DNA of 41,438 bases from a virus. The stretch covers positions 1 through 41,438 of the IMG/VR virus record IMGVR_UViG_3300047551_002371; one strand, written 5' to 3'. Each line of letters opens with the position of its first letter. Positions within the stretch are counted from its first letter, which is position 1. The notes beneath the pieces were generated by a model, which worked only from the letters and a program-made list of their open reading frames with translations, was not told the DNA's origin and did no database searches. A program made the translations under genes and the position numbers. Positions 30,289 through 38,983 of this stretch are shown here, piece after piece.

Positions 30289-32585
30289 GTAACGGAACAC
30301 AAGTCGTTAAAAGAAATGGTGCTACTGAAGTATTGGAGTTGAATAAACTTCATGTAATGGTAGAAGAGGCATGTAAGGACCTTGCAGGGGTCTCTGCGAG
30401 TCAAGTTGAGATGCAATCTGGTATTCAATTCTATGATGGCATTACAACGGCAGAGATTCAGGAGATTCTGATTCGGTCTGCTTCTGATCTAATTGACCTG
30501 GATCATCCTAATTATCAATTCGTCGCAGCACGTTTGCTTCTGTTTGCGATTCGTAAACAGATCTTTGGTCGTATGCATGAGGCACCAACTGTCAAACAAC
30601 ATGTGGATGAATGTATCAAAAAAGGAGTTTACGATGCGGAAATTGTGGACCTCTATACTGATGAAGAGTTTGAGAAACTTGAGTCTTTTATTGATCATGG
30701 TCGTGACTACTTGTTCACTTATGCAGGTCTACGTCAGGTCGTTGATAAGTACCTCGTGCAAGATAGAAGCACTGGTGCCTTATATGAAACGCCACAATTT
30801 ATGTACCTTTTGATTGCGGCAACTATTTTCTCCAAGTATCCTAAGGAAACCCGTCTAGACTACGTTAAGAGGTATTATGACGCAATCTCCAAACACAAGA
30901 TCAACATTCCAACCCCCATCATGGCAGGAGTGCGAACGCCACTTAGACAATACGCTAGTTGTGTTCTGGTTGATGTTGATGACACCCTCGATAGTATCTT
31001 TACTAGCGATATGGCTATTGGCAGATATGTTGCACAAAGGGCGGGTATCGGTATCAACGCAGGTCGAATCCGTGGCATCAACGCTAAAATCAGAGGCGGA
31101 GAAGTGCAGCACACAGGTGTTGTTCCATTCCTCAAGAAGTTTGAAGCGACTGTCCGATGCTGTACTCAGAATGGCATTAGAGGTGGATCAGCTACGGTTC
31201 ACTTCCCCATTTGGCACCAAGAAATCGAAGACATCTTAGTATTGAAAAATAATAAGGGAACTGAGGACAATCGTGTTCGTAAGTTAGACTACAGTATCCA
31301 AATCAGCAAACTCTTCTATGAACGATTCATTCAAAACGGAGAAGTCTCACTCTTCTCTCCACACGACGTTCCTGGTTTGTATGATGCTTTTGGCACTGAT
31401 CGATTTGACGAGTTATATGTATCTTATGAACGAGATACATCTATTCCAAGAAAAACTATCGGCGCTCAAGAACTCTTTCTGAATCTTCTGAAAGAGAGGG
31501 CAGAGACTGGTCGTATTTACATTATGAATATTGACCATTGTAACTCCCATTCTTCTTTCCTTGATAAGGTTGAGATGAGTAACCTCTGCCAAGAAATAAC
31601 TTTGCCAACTAAACCACTTCAACATATTGATGATACTGATGGTGAAATTGCTCTTTGTATTCTTAGTGCTATTAATGTTGGTAAAATTAAGACTAATGAG
31701 GATCTTGAAAGTCTTTGTGATCTTGCTGTTAGGAGTCTTGATGAACTCATTGATTTCCAAGGATATCCCGTCAGAGCAGCAGAAATCGCCACCAGAGCAC
31801 GTCGTTCTCTTGGAGTAGGATATATTGGTCTCGCACATTATCTTGCTAAGCATGGGGAGCATTATGACGATCCTGGTGCCTGGAAACTGGTTCATGACTT
31901 GACTGAGGCATTTCAGTATTATCTGATTCAGGCAACAGTCAATCTTGCGAAAGAGAAAGGTGCCTGTGAGTATTCACATCGCACTAAGTATTCTCAGGGA
32001 ATTCTTCCGATTGATACATACAAAAAGGACGTTGATGAAATCGTCCCTAATGAATTGAAGTATGATTGGGAAAGTCTTAGAGCACAGGTTAAGCAGTATG
32101 GGGTTAGAAACTCAACACTGTCCGCACAGATGCCATCGGAGAGCAGTTCCGTTGTGTCAAACGCAACCAATGGAATCGAACCTCCTCGTGGATACCTGTC
32201 CGTTAAGAAGTCGAAAAAAGGACCTCTTAAGCAGATTGTCCCACAATATCAAACTCTCAAGAACAACTATACGCTTCTTTGGGATATGCCTAGCAACCGT
32301 GGTTATATCAACATTGTTGCTGTGATGCAAAAGTTCTTTGACCAAGCAATTTCTGGAAACTGGTCTTATAATCCTGAAAACTATCCAGATAATGAAGTCC
32401 CAACTTCAGTAATGGCACAAGATCTTTTGATGACTTACAAAATGGGTTGGAAAACAAGTTATTATCAAAACACCAATGATATGAAGAATGATGAAATACT
32501 TGAAGATAAAAAAGAAAAACTTGAATCTCTTCTTAATGATATTATGAGTAATGATGAATCTTCTTGTGATAGTTGCACAATTTAG
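30285..32585 (+). CDS. nrdA: NrdA ribonucleotide reductase class Ia, large subunit
   Basis: This enzyme reduces ribonucleoside diphosphates to deoxy forms for phage DNA. The N-terminal ATP-cone (about 7-95) starts VVKRNGATEVLELNK. Catalytic residues are present: the first active-site cysteine in RQYASCVLVD, the radical cysteine and glutamate in NLCQEITLP, the partner cysteine in ALCILSAINVG, the tyrosine pair in KTSYYQNTND, and the C-terminal redox pair SSCDSCTI. The product is 766 residues. ATG 30285 overlaps the gp61 stop; earlier in-frame codons are not needed. Confidence 0.97.
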   Translation: MSNGTQVVKRNGATEVLELNKLHVMVEEACKDLAGVSASQVEMQSGIQFYDGITTAEIQEILIRSASDLIDLDHPNYQFVAARLLLFAIRKQIFGRMHEAPTVKQHVDECIKKGVYDAEIVDLYTDEEFEKLESFIDHGRDYLFTYAGLRQVVDKYLVQDRSTGALYETPQFMYLLIAATIFSKYPKETRLDYVKRYYDAISKHKINIPTPIMAGVRTPLRQYASCVLVDVDDTLDSIFTSDMAIGRYVAQRAGIGINAGRIRGINAKIRGGEVQHTGVVPFLKKFEATVRCCTQNGIRGGSATVHFPIWHQEIEDILVLKNNKGTEDNRVRKLDYSIQISKLFYERFIQNGEVSLFSPHDVPGLYDAFGTDRFDELYVSYERDTSIPRKTIGAQELFLNLLKERAETGRIYIMNIDHCNSHSSFLDKVEMSNLCQEITLPTKPLQHIDDTDGEIALCILSAINVGKIKTNEDLESLCDLAVRSLDELIDFQGYPVRAAEIATRARRSLGVGYIGLAHYLAKHGEHYDDPGAWKLVHDLTEAFQYYLIQATVNLAKEKGACEYSHRTKYSQGILPIDTYKKDVDEIVPNELKYDWESLRAQVKQYGVRNSTLSAQMPSESSSVVSNATNGIEPPRGYLSVKKSKKGPLKQIVPQYQTLKNNYTLLWDMPSNRGYINIVAVMQKFFDQAISGNWSYNPENYPDNEVPTSVMAQDLLMTYKMGWKTSYYQNTNDMKNDEILEDKKEKLESLLNDIMSNDESSCDSCTI

Positions 32586-32630
32586 TTTCGTTAAATATAA
32601 CAGTTGAGTTAGTTTAGTAAGAAAAAAATC

Positions 32631-33812
32631 ATGACATTTAGTTTCAAAAAAAATTCAGAGGAGAAACCAATGGTCGAATCAATGACCGTTTTTAATTCTC
32701 AAGAAGTAGACACCAAAAAGCAACCCATGTTTTTTGGCCAACCATTAGGAATTCAAAGATATGATTCTTACAAATATCCAGTTTTCGATAAACTAACAAC
32801 TCAACAACTAGGTTACTTCTGGAGACCTGAAGAGGTCTCGCTTCAAAAAGACAGAGGAGATTATCAATCTCTTCGTCCAGAACAAAAACATATTTTTACC
32901 AGCAACCTGAAGTATCAGGTTATGTTAGATTCCGTTCAAGGAAGAGGTCCTGGTATGGCGTTCGCGCCTTACTGCTCTCTTCCCGAACTGGAAGCGTGTA
33001 TGAAGGTGTGGGAGTTTATGGAGATGATTCATTCTCGCTCATACACTTATATCATCAAAAACGTATATTCAGACCCATCTGAAGTTTTTGATACTATTCT
33101 CAGAGATGATAGAATTTTAGAACGTGCCGTGAGTGTCACTCAGGCATATAATGATTTCATCAATAGTGCTCAGCATTATGGTACATCTAATGAATGGGTT
33201 CACGCATTAGAACAAGTTCCATACGCACAAGAGGCAAGATATGAACTTAAACGAAAACTGTTCAGAGCAGTTGCAAATGTTAATATTCTTGAAGGTATTC
33301 GCTTTTATGTCAGTTTTGCTTGCAGTTTTGCATTTGGCGAACTCAAGCTTATGGAAGGAAGTGCAAAAATCATCTCACTAATTGCTAGAGATGAGAATCA
33401 GCATCTGGTTATCACTCAAAACATTATGAATAAGTGGAAAGAAGGTGATGACCCTGAGATGGCACGAATTGCTAAAGAAGAGGAGCAATGGGTTTATAAG
33501 ACCTTTGAAAACGCTGTAAACCAGGAAAAACTTTGGGCAGAATATCTGTTTAAAGACGGATCTATGATTGGTCTCAATGACAAATTGCTACAGCAGTATG
33601 TCGAATGGATTGCCAATCGTAGAATGAAGGCAATTGGTCTGAAACCACTTTATGACATTTCTGCGAAGAATAATCCACTTCCCTGGACTTCTCATTGGAT
33701 TGAATCAAAAGGATTGCAAGTCGCACCCCAGGAAACGGAACAAGAGACATATTTGATTGGTGGAATTAAGCATGATATGAAGTCTGATACTTTTTCTGGA
33801 TTTCAGTTATGA
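32631..33812 (+). CDS. nrdB: NrdB ribonucleotide reductase class Ia, small subunit
   Basis: This subunit generates the tyrosyl radical for NrdA through a di-iron site. Visible ligand segments are WEFMEMIHSRSYTYII (E and H) and ARDENQHLVIT (E and H). The body matches class Ia beta subunits (YFWRPEEVSLQKDRGDY, CSFAFGELKLMEGSAKII). The C-terminus DTFSGFQL should dock to NrdA. The product is 393 residues. A GIY-YIG endonuclease starts inside its stop codon (ATGA), a common homing location in T4-like phages. Confidence 0.96.
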   Translation: MTFSFKKNSEEKPMVESMTVFNSQEVDTKKQPMFFGQPLGIQRYDSYKYPVFDKLTTQQLGYFWRPEEVSLQKDRGDYQSLRPEQKHIFTSNLKYQVMLDSVQGRGPGMAFAPYCSLPELEACMKVWEFMEMIHSRSYTYIIKNVYSDPSEVFDTILRDDRILERAVSVTQAYNDFINSAQHYGTSNEWVHALEQVPYAQEARYELKRKLFRAVANVNILEGIRFYVSFACSFAFGELKLMEGSAKIISLIARDENQHLVITQNIMNKWKEGDDPEMARIAKEEEQWVYKTFENAVNQEKLWAEYLFKDGSMIGLNDKLLQQYVEWIANRRMKAIGLKPLYDISAKNNPLPWTSHWIESKGLQVAPQETEQETYLIGGIKHDMKSDTFSGFQL

Positions 33813-34276
33813 ATTATTATGTTTATGTTTATTTGAGGGAGGATGGGACCCCTTACTATGTTGGTAAGGGGAAGGATAATAGGTGGAAACAAAAATCCCA
33901 TAGTGTAGAGGTTCCACCTCCAGAAAGAGTTATTTTTCCATTACAAAATGTTGATGAAGAAACTGCATTAAATGAAGAAATTAATTTAATTTCTAAATGG
34001 GGCAGATTAAACAATAAAACTGGAATTCTAGAAAATAAAACTGATGGTGGAGATAAGCCACCAAAACAATATAAAAATTTATACACTCCCTATGAAAGAA
34101 CTCCAGAAATAAGAGAAAAGTGTTCTAAATCATCTCATAGAAAAGGAAGACCTGGAAAACAAACTCCAGAAGAAATTGAAAGAAAGCGTGAATCAATGAG
34201 AAAAGTTTGGGCAGAAGGAAAAAGAAAAAAACTTCCTAGAGATTGTAATGGTAGATTTATAAAAAATGAATCCTAA
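33809..34276 (+). CDS. GIY-YIG homing endonuclease next to nrdB
   Basis: This 155-residue small homing endonuclease has a GIY-YIG core, YYVYVYLREDGTPYYVGKG, with RW following, then PPPERVIF, and a NUMOD3-like tail (TPEEIERKRESMRKVW). The N-terminal domain resembles that of the endonuclease at 2915 (LRED.TPYY.GKG ... PPP..RVIF), so the two are paralogues. The start overlaps the nrdB stop, and its end overlaps the next small gene by 11 bases. It has no promoter of its own, unlike the endonucleases at 2915, 5959 and 37504. Confidence 0.9.
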   Translation: MNYYVYVYLREDGTPYYVGKGKDNRWKQKSHSVEVPPPERVIFPLQNVDEETALNEEINLISKWGRLNNKTGILENKTDGGDKPPKQYKNLYTPYERTPEIREKCSKSSHRKGRPGKQTPEEIERKRESMRKVWAEGKRKKLPRDCNGRFIKNES

Positions 34277-34412
34277 AATACTCAAAGATGATTCCAACTA
34301 TGATGAATGGTGTGAGCAGGAAATCCTGAACGCATACCGAGAAGCAGCAGAATCCGATGAGTTTCTGTTTGGTGATTACGATTTCAAGAAAGAATGGTTA
34401 GAGGGTCGTTAA
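34266..34412 (+). CDS. small acidic conserved protein (48 aa)
   Basis: This short acidic protein starts MNPKILKDDSNYDEWCEQEI and ends DFKKEWLEGR. Proteins with this pattern occur after nrdB in other cyanophages, where no endonuclease need be present. Function is unknown. Its start overlaps the endonuclease end, and its TAA stop lies in the loop of the terminator, so the nrdA-nrdB transcript ends exactly with it. Confidence 0.7.
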   Translation: MNPKILKDDSNYDEWCEQEILNAYREAAESDEFLFGDYDFKKEWLEGR

Positions 34413-34426
34413 GACCCTCTTTTTTT
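34400..34426 (+). terminator. Rho-independent terminator after nrdB operon
   Basis: An 8-bp stem AGAGGGTC/GACCCTCT (34400-34407 and 34413-34420) with loop GTTAA is followed by T to 34426. The loop holds the stop codon of the preceding gene. Confidence 0.93.
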
Positions 34427-34433
34427 ATAAATA
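34426..34433 (+). promoter_or_regulatory. late promoter TATAAATA
   Basis: An exact element fused to the terminator T-run, 29 bases upstream of ATG 34463. Confidence 0.88.
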
Positions 34434-34462
34434 AAATTATAGAAAAAACCAAAAAGAAAAAA

Positions 34463-35980
34463 ATGTCTAGAATTACTGGAAGTGACGCACAGGGATTGAT
34501 GGAAGCATATGCTGCTGTTTATGCTCCACAAGAAATCACCGAAGAGCAAATTTGGGAAGAAGTTGAAGTATGGGTAAATTCACTTGTAGAAGAAGGTTAT
34601 GACCTGAGTGAGTATACTTGGGAAGATATGTATGAGGAGTATCTGAAAGAATATACAAGACAAGCAGATAGACCAGGACAGACCCCTGCAGAAGCAAAAG
34701 CCGCTGAGAAAGCTGCTAAAGAGAGAGGAGCATCTGCTGCAAGGGCATATCAAGCAAAGGCGGATGCTTATAAACCAGGTGGTTTAGTTGGTGGTGTAAA
34801 AGATCTTTTAAGAGCTCTGCCAAAAGGTCAAGGAAAAATGGATAGTGATCTTGGAAAGCCAGATTCGACCGTTAAACCTACCACAGCAAAACCAACACAA
34901 TCTGCATTGGCAGGTAAAGTAAGTTACAATGATCCAAAGAAGTTGAGTGCTGATGCTGCCAAAGATTTAAAAAATAGATATCCACAAAATTTTAGAAATA
35001 GTAGTGGAGGCGACGGTGGCAATGGTCGTGGAGGATCTTCCCAACCACCAACTGCTAAGCAAAAGCCAACATTTACGCCACAGAGTGGTAATAAGGCAAA
35101 GGACATGGCAACTTGGGCAAAAGCGAATCCAACTCTTGCCGCTAAAGTTACCCCCGCAGGCACTCAAAAAGGTACTGGACAAAGCACCATGGCAAAGCAG
35201 GCTGCAGAATTACGTGCTATAAGACCATCTCAAGCACCTGCTGCAGCATCTAGCACCTCTCCTGCTGCTTCAGGAAGCGTTGCTCCTGCCACTTCTAAAC
35301 TTGCAGCAACTCCAAAACCAACCCCAGTAGCACCTAACAGAGCAACTGGGTCTAAGAAGCCAGGAAGTGCCTTTGAGCAGTTTGATGCTTATGATGTAGT
35401 TCTTGAGTATCTCTTGGATAACGGGCACGCAGACACCGTAGACGAGGCACATTATGTAATGATGGAAATGGATGGTGAGACCATTGCAGACATCTTTGAA
35501 GGTAGAAGAACAAGTCTAAGTGCTCTCTCAAGAGAATCACAACAGCGTAAAGCAGATAAAGAAAGAGGAAGACCAGAAACTAAGGCGGAAATACATGGCA
35601 GATTGATGCTAGGAAAATTCCGTCCAAGTGCTTCACCAGAAGAGAGGGCTGAAGGTGGTCGTGAGAGACTTAAGGATAGAGGAAAGGTTCCTAAGAAAGG
35701 TGGTAAGGATATGTTTGAGCAAGTCCTTGAGCACCTAATTTCTGAAGGTTATGCTGAAACTGAAGAGGCAGCAATTGAAATTATTGCAAATATGAGTGAA
35801 GAGTGGAAGCAGAGTATTGTTGAGCAATCTGCTATTGCTTCAAGAGCTGCTGCGGTTGTAGATGACCAAAGAAGAGGTTCTCATGGTATGGCGCATGACC
35901 AAAAAATGACTGGCGATTCTATTAAAAAGTTAAATAGATATAAGGGTCCTAGAGTCACTCCTGGATTGCCAGGAGCTTGA
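34463..35980 (+). CDS. modular predicted virion protein
   Basis: This 505-residue late protein is built from recurrent cyanophage modules. The N-terminus is SRITGSDAQGLMEAYAAVY followed by an acidic helical segment (VEEGYDLSEYTWEDMYEEY). The centre is a long A/P/T/K-rich low-complexity region (about 70-310). Two related helical modules follow, YDVVLEYLLDNGHADTVDEA and FEQVLEHLISEGYAETEEAA, the second ending in NMSEEWKQSIVE exactly as in the protein at 2295. The C-terminus is basic. A structural or core role is inferred from late control and module sharing. ATG 34463 is preferred because in-frame codons upstream precede the promoter. Confidence 0.72.
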   Translation: MSRITGSDAQGLMEAYAAVYAPQEITEEQIWEEVEVWVNSLVEEGYDLSEYTWEDMYEEYLKEYTRQADRPGQTPAEAKAAEKAAKERGASAARAYQAKADAYKPGGLVGGVKDLLRALPKGQGKMDSDLGKPDSTVKPTTAKPTQSALAGKVSYNDPKKLSADAAKDLKNRYPQNFRNSSGGDGGNGRGGSSQPPTAKQKPTFTPQSGNKAKDMATWAKANPTLAAKVTPAGTQKGTGQSTMAKQAAELRAIRPSQAPAAASSTSPAASGSVAPATSKLAATPKPTPVAPNRATGSKKPGSAFEQFDAYDVVLEYLLDNGHADTVDEAHYVMMEMDGETIADIFEGRRTSLSALSRESQQRKADKERGRPETKAEIHGRLMLGKFRPSASPEERAEGGRERLKDRGKVPKKGGKDMFEQVLEHLISEGYAETEEAAIEIIANMSEEWKQSIVEQSAIASRAAAVVDDQRRGSHGMAHDQKMTGDSIKKLNRYKGPRVTPGLPGA

Positions 35981-36000
35981 TATAAAACTCACATAACTCT

Positions 36001-36028
36001 AAGCACCCTCTTGACAGGGTGCTTTTTT
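36001..36028 (+). terminator. Rho-independent terminator
   Basis: A 9-bp stem AAGCACCCT/AGGGTGCTT (36001-36009 and 36016-36024) with loop CTTGAC is followed by T to 36028. Confidence 0.92.
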
Positions 36029-36058
36029 ATTGCTAGACTACCTTTGTCCCGGTTGAAG

Positions 36059-36066
36059 GATAAATA
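36059..36066 (+). promoter_or_regulatory. late promoter variant GATAAATA
   Basis: It lies 21 bases upstream of the GIY-YIG gene at 36088. Confidence 0.7.
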
Positions 36067-36087
36067 ATAGCTCTAAGATACTATAAG

Positions 36088-36537
36088 ATGAGCTATGAGA
36101 ATCCTTGGAGATATAATGACCAAGTGTTTGACTCTGATGATATTGGGGACTACTTTGGGTTTGTTTATCTCATTACCAATCAGTCAAACCAACGAAAATA
36201 CATTGGTAGAAAATATTTTTGGTCCTTTAGAAAGCCACCAGGCAAAAAAAGAAAAGTAAAACAAGAATCAGATTGGAAGAGATACTATGGTTCTTGTTTT
36301 GAATTGAAAGAAGATGTAAAGAAATATGGTAAAGAGACCTTCAGTAGAGTCATTCTAAGTCTTCATACTGCAAAAATGGATTGTAACTATGAGGAAACAA
36401 GGCAACTTTTTCTAAATAATGTGTTGAAAGAATCACTTGACGATGGAGTGCCTATGTATTATAATCAAAATATACTCGGCAGATATTTGAAAAAAGATTA
36501 TGGTAACTTTGGAACAGACTCTTCGGGAGTCACATGA
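36088..36537 (+). CDS. GIY-YIG domain protein, not of NUMOD type
   Basis: This 149-residue protein has a clear GIY-YIG start (FGFVYLITNQSNQRKYIGRK) and then a compact body (DWKRYYGSCFELKEDVKKYG, a tyrosine-rich part, and YYNQNILGRYLKK). It lacks the NUMOD repeats of the other endonucleases here, is less AT-biased, and resembles a protein conserved in many cyanophages. It may therefore be a resident nuclease rather than a mobile one. It is under a late promoter and overlaps the next small gene by 38 bases. Confidence 0.82.
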   Translation: MSYENPWRYNDQVFDSDDIGDYFGFVYLITNQSNQRKYIGRKYFWSFRKPPGKKRKVKQESDWKRYYGSCFELKEDVKKYGKETFSRVILSLHTAKMDCNYEETRQLFLNNVLKESLDDGVPMYYNQNILGRYLKKDYGNFGTDSSGVT

Positions 36538-36676
36538 TTGGGCAATTGATAGAATTCATGAATTGTCTGATATTGACATCGAAGCAGCACACGCAATTCA
36601 ATCAGAATTTTGTGAATGGTTGAATCCTGATATTGAAGAGCATGATATTTTTTCACTAGAATACATAGGAGACTAA
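36500..36676 (+). CDS. small acidic protein (58 aa)
   Basis: ATG 36500 opens a frame for an acidic helical protein (MVTLEQTLRESHDWAIDRIH ... NPDIEEHDIFSLEYIGD). It starts within the GIY-YIG gene in another frame and ends three bases before the peptidase gene; its last codons supply the ribosome site (GGAG) of that gene. The amino-acid composition is protein-like and the spacing is operon-like. Function is unknown. Confidence 0.65.
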   Translation: MVTLEQTLRESHDWAIDRIHELSDIDIEAAHAIQSEFCEWLNPDIEEHDIFSLEYIGD

Positions 36677-36679
36677 AAA

Positions 36680-37390
36680 ATGCAAATCGATCTCCATAAT
36701 TTTTTCAAATACTTTGACGAAAAAAATCCAAAGCACGTTGCTGCAGTAGAACAATTTGAAAAAGACCTTCTTGCAAAAGCAAATGATCTGATGCAAGATG
36801 AATCAAATTGGGTTAGGATTTTTAGAACAAAGGTAGAAGCACCAGAACCAAAAGGAATACTATTGGATGTTCGGTGGTTTCCACAAACTGATAACTACGC
36901 ACTTCCAGACTCCACTTGCAACTCATCTGCTTGTGCAATGTTCCTTGAGTTTATGAAACCTGGATCTCTATCATCAGGTGCAAAAGGTGATGATGCTTAT
37001 TTGAGAAAGGTTCTGGCATTAGGAAAATCTACAGACCATTCGGTTCAAACAAGAGTATTGGAGTCTTATGGCGTCAAATCTACATTCAGGTATGACTTGG
37101 GTTTTGATGATTTGGACAGAGAACTTAAATCTGGACGCCCTGTGGTTATTGGTATTTTACATCGTGGTCCAGAATCTGCTCCTACTGGTTCAGGTCATAT
37201 GATTTGCATAATCGGCAAAACTGAATCTGGTGATTATTATGCTCACGACCCTTATGGAAATCTTTATGAAAATTATGTAACTCCAGTAGAAAATGGAAGA
37301 AGAGTAGTCTATAGGAAGTCTACTCTAGAAAAACGTTGGACTATTAAACATCCTAAGGACGGTTGGGGTAGAATTTATTTGCATAAATAG
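36680..37390 (+). CDS. C39-like cysteine peptidase
   Basis: This 236-residue protein has papain-like C39 features: catalytic cysteine C80 in STCNSSACAMFLEFM (compare CGPASxAM), catalytic histidine in GSGHMICIIG, and an aspartate in AHDPYGNLY. The N-terminal 60 residues are a separate helical region (FFKYFDEKNPKHVAAVEQFE). Phage C39-like domains often act on peptidoglycan cross-links or in tail and baseplate lysins. The lysozyme at 38298 follows after an inserted endonuclease, which suggests a shared cell-wall function. GGAG precedes the ATG. Confidence 0.8.
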   Translation: MQIDLHNFFKYFDEKNPKHVAAVEQFEKDLLAKANDLMQDESNWVRIFRTKVEAPEPKGILLDVRWFPQTDNYALPDSTCNSSACAMFLEFMKPGSLSSGAKGDDAYLRKVLALGKSTDHSVQTRVLESYGVKSTFRYDLGFDDLDRELKSGRPVVIGILHRGPESAPTGSGHMICIIGKTESGDYYAHDPYGNLYENYVTPVENGRRVVYRKSTLEKRWTIKHPKDGWGRIYLHK

Positions 37391-37428
37391 GAGTGTCTGT
37401 TGAACCCGCAATTTCTACAGATAAGATT

Positions 37429-37451
37429 AGGTGCTCTTTGGAGTACCTTTT
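37429..37451 (+). terminator. terminator-like hairpin
   Basis: AGGTGCTC (37429-37436) pairs with GAGTACCT (37441-37448), with one G-U and loop TTTG; TTTT follows. The T-run is short, so termination may be partial. Confidence 0.7.
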
Positions 37452-37465
37452 CTAATATAAACTCT

Positions 37466-37473
37466 TATAAATA
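37466..37473 (+). promoter_or_regulatory. late promoter TATAAATA
   Basis: An exact element inside the inverted repeat, 30 bases upstream of ATG 37504. The right repeat arm starts only four bases downstream. Confidence 0.85.
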
Positions 37474-37503
37474 GTAATGCGGGTTTAATAGAACGGAAAA
37501 AAA

Positions 37504-38286
37504 ATGGACCAAGATTCTTGGAATTCATATTTGTATCAGATTATTTTTGAAACTGGACATTGGTATGGTGGTGTCTCTACAAGAAAAGGTAATGATCCAG
37601 TCAATGATGGTTATTTTGGATCACCTATAACGCATAAAAATTATTGGAAAACTATTTCATATAGAAAGCAAGTCGTTGCATTATTGTTTTTAGATAACCC
37701 AACTTTAGAAATGTATGAATATGAAAAAAACTATTTGGAGAATAGAAATTGGAAAAATGATGCATTATGTTTAAATGAACATTGTGGTGGAGGATTTGGA
37801 AACGTTGCTTGTTCCAATGGTGGTAAGATTGGGGGAAAAATTCAAGTTAAATTAAAACTGGGAATACATAAATTTTCTAATGCTGAAAGATCTGAGATTG
37901 CTAAAAATAACTGGAAAAACAAAAGTTTAAATGATAAAATAGTACAAATAGATAGACTTAGAAATTCATATGAAATTCTTACTGATGAGCAAAAAAATAA
38001 AATAAAAAATAATGCGAGGATAAGAGGAAAACAAAAATGGAATTTATTATCAGAGACTGAAAAAAAAATTAAAGTAGAATTGTTGAGACAATCATTTGAA
38101 AATAATAGACCTGAATTGTGGGAAGTAATCTCTCCAGATTCTGTTTGTTATATTGTTAAAAATCTTTCGAAATTTTGTAAAGAAAATGATTTACTTGTAC
38201 CTTTAATGAATAAGGTATCAAAGGGGTTGCGAAAATCTCATAAAGGTTGGAAATGTCGTAAATTAACTAAATATGAGTATGCATAA
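37504..38286 (+). CDS. GIY-YIG-like homing endonuclease
   Basis: This 260-residue probable homing endonuclease has an N-terminal YLYQIIFETGHWYGGVS, a GIY-YIG variant, followed by YFGSP...HKNYWKT. The middle is K/N/R-rich with NUMOD3-like helices. The C-terminus contains a NUMOD1-type module (NLSKFCKENDLLVPLMNKVS then SHKGWKCRKL), as in the endonucleases at 5959 and 21084. It is very AT-rich and splits the C39 peptidase gene from the GH24 lysozyme gene. Late expression, with probable translational silencing early, is implied by the inverted repeat upstream. Confidence 0.85.
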   Translation: MDQDSWNSYLYQIIFETGHWYGGVSTRKGNDPVNDGYFGSPITHKNYWKTISYRKQVVALLFLDNPTLEMYEYEKNYLENRNWKNDALCLNEHCGGGFGNVACSNGGKIGGKIQVKLKLGIHKFSNAERSEIAKNNWKNKSLNDKIVQIDRLRNSYEILTDEQKNKIKNNARIRGKQKWNLLSETEKKIKVELLRQSFENNRPELWEVISPDSVCYIVKNLSKFCKENDLLVPLMNKVSKGLRKSHKGWKCRKLTKYEYA

Positions 38287-38297
38287 GAGGTTATAAT

Positions 38298-38933
38298 ATG
38301 AGCATTAAATTCTTAGATGCTGTAAAGTATCATCAAGATCTTCAGCACCAGATTGATGCCTGGCAATTTCTTCAGGCATCAGTTCATAAAGAAATTCTTG
38401 ATGAGTTTGCGAGAAGGTATCGTAATGAAAAAGTAGAACCAACTCTAGAGGGACTTCCAATTCCTGGGGTAGAGTTAATTAAAGAGTTTGAAGGTTGCCA
38501 TCTAAAAGCATATTATGATCCTTTGACTGGTGGACTTCCCATTACGATTGGTTGGGGTAGCACTCGCAGGAAAGATGGCACTCGTTTTATGATTGGAAAT
38601 AAAATCACACAAGACGAAGCAGATGACCTTCTTTATTATCAACTGAGAAAAGAGTTTCTCCCACCACTTCAAAACATTCCTTATTGGAATGAGATGAATG
38701 AAAACCAGCAAGGTGCTCTCCTATCTTTTGCTTATAATCTTGGAGCACGATTTTATGGGTCTGATGGTTTCAATACCATAACTAGAGTATTGAAAAATAA
38801 AGAATGGGACAAAGTTCCTGATGCTCTTTATCTCTATCATAATCCAGGCACATCAGTAGCAGCAGGATTGCAGAGAAGAAGAATTGCTGAAGGTAAACTC
38901 TGGATGGAAGGACTTAAAAAACTGAATAAATAA
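38298..38933 (+). CDS. GH24 lysozyme (T4 lysozyme/RrrD-like muramidase)
   Basis: This 211-residue protein has a glycoside hydrolase 24 domain: catalytic E65 in KEFEGCHLKAYYD, D74 nine residues later, and the threonine in PITIGWGST. The supporting motif NENQQGALLSFAYNLGARF follows. The first 55 residues are a helical extension (DAVKYHQDLQHQIDAWQF) not present in simple endolysins. There is no signal peptide. It should cut peptidoglycan glycan strands, either at lysis or as a virion enzyme. AAGAGG precedes ATG 38298. Confidence 0.93.
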   Translation: MSIKFLDAVKYHQDLQHQIDAWQFLQASVHKEILDEFARRYRNEKVEPTLEGLPIPGVELIKEFEGCHLKAYYDPLTGGLPITIGWGSTRRKDGTRFMIGNKITQDEADDLLYYQLRKEFLPPLQNIPYWNEMNENQQGALLSFAYNLGARFYGSDGFNTITRVLKNKEWDKVPDALYLYHNPGTSVAAGLQRRRIAEGKLWMEGLKKLNK

Positions 38934-38983
38934 AAGTGCCTGTAGGTCGCATTAAAAGATGTTATAAAAGTTGAAAAACTTGA

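Larger units (their letters stand above)
37396..37492 (+). promoter_or_regulatory. 15-bp inverted repeat enclosing a terminator and a late promoter
   Basis: TCTGTTGAACCCGCA (37396-37410) pairs with TGCGGGTTTAATAGA (37478-37492), 15 contiguous pairs including two G-U. Between them lie the hairpin at 37429 and TATAAATA at 37466. The right arm ends 11 bases before the endonuclease ATG at 37504, against its ACGGAA ribosome site. The layout is the same as at 5871-5951 with unrelated sequence. Confidence 0.75.
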
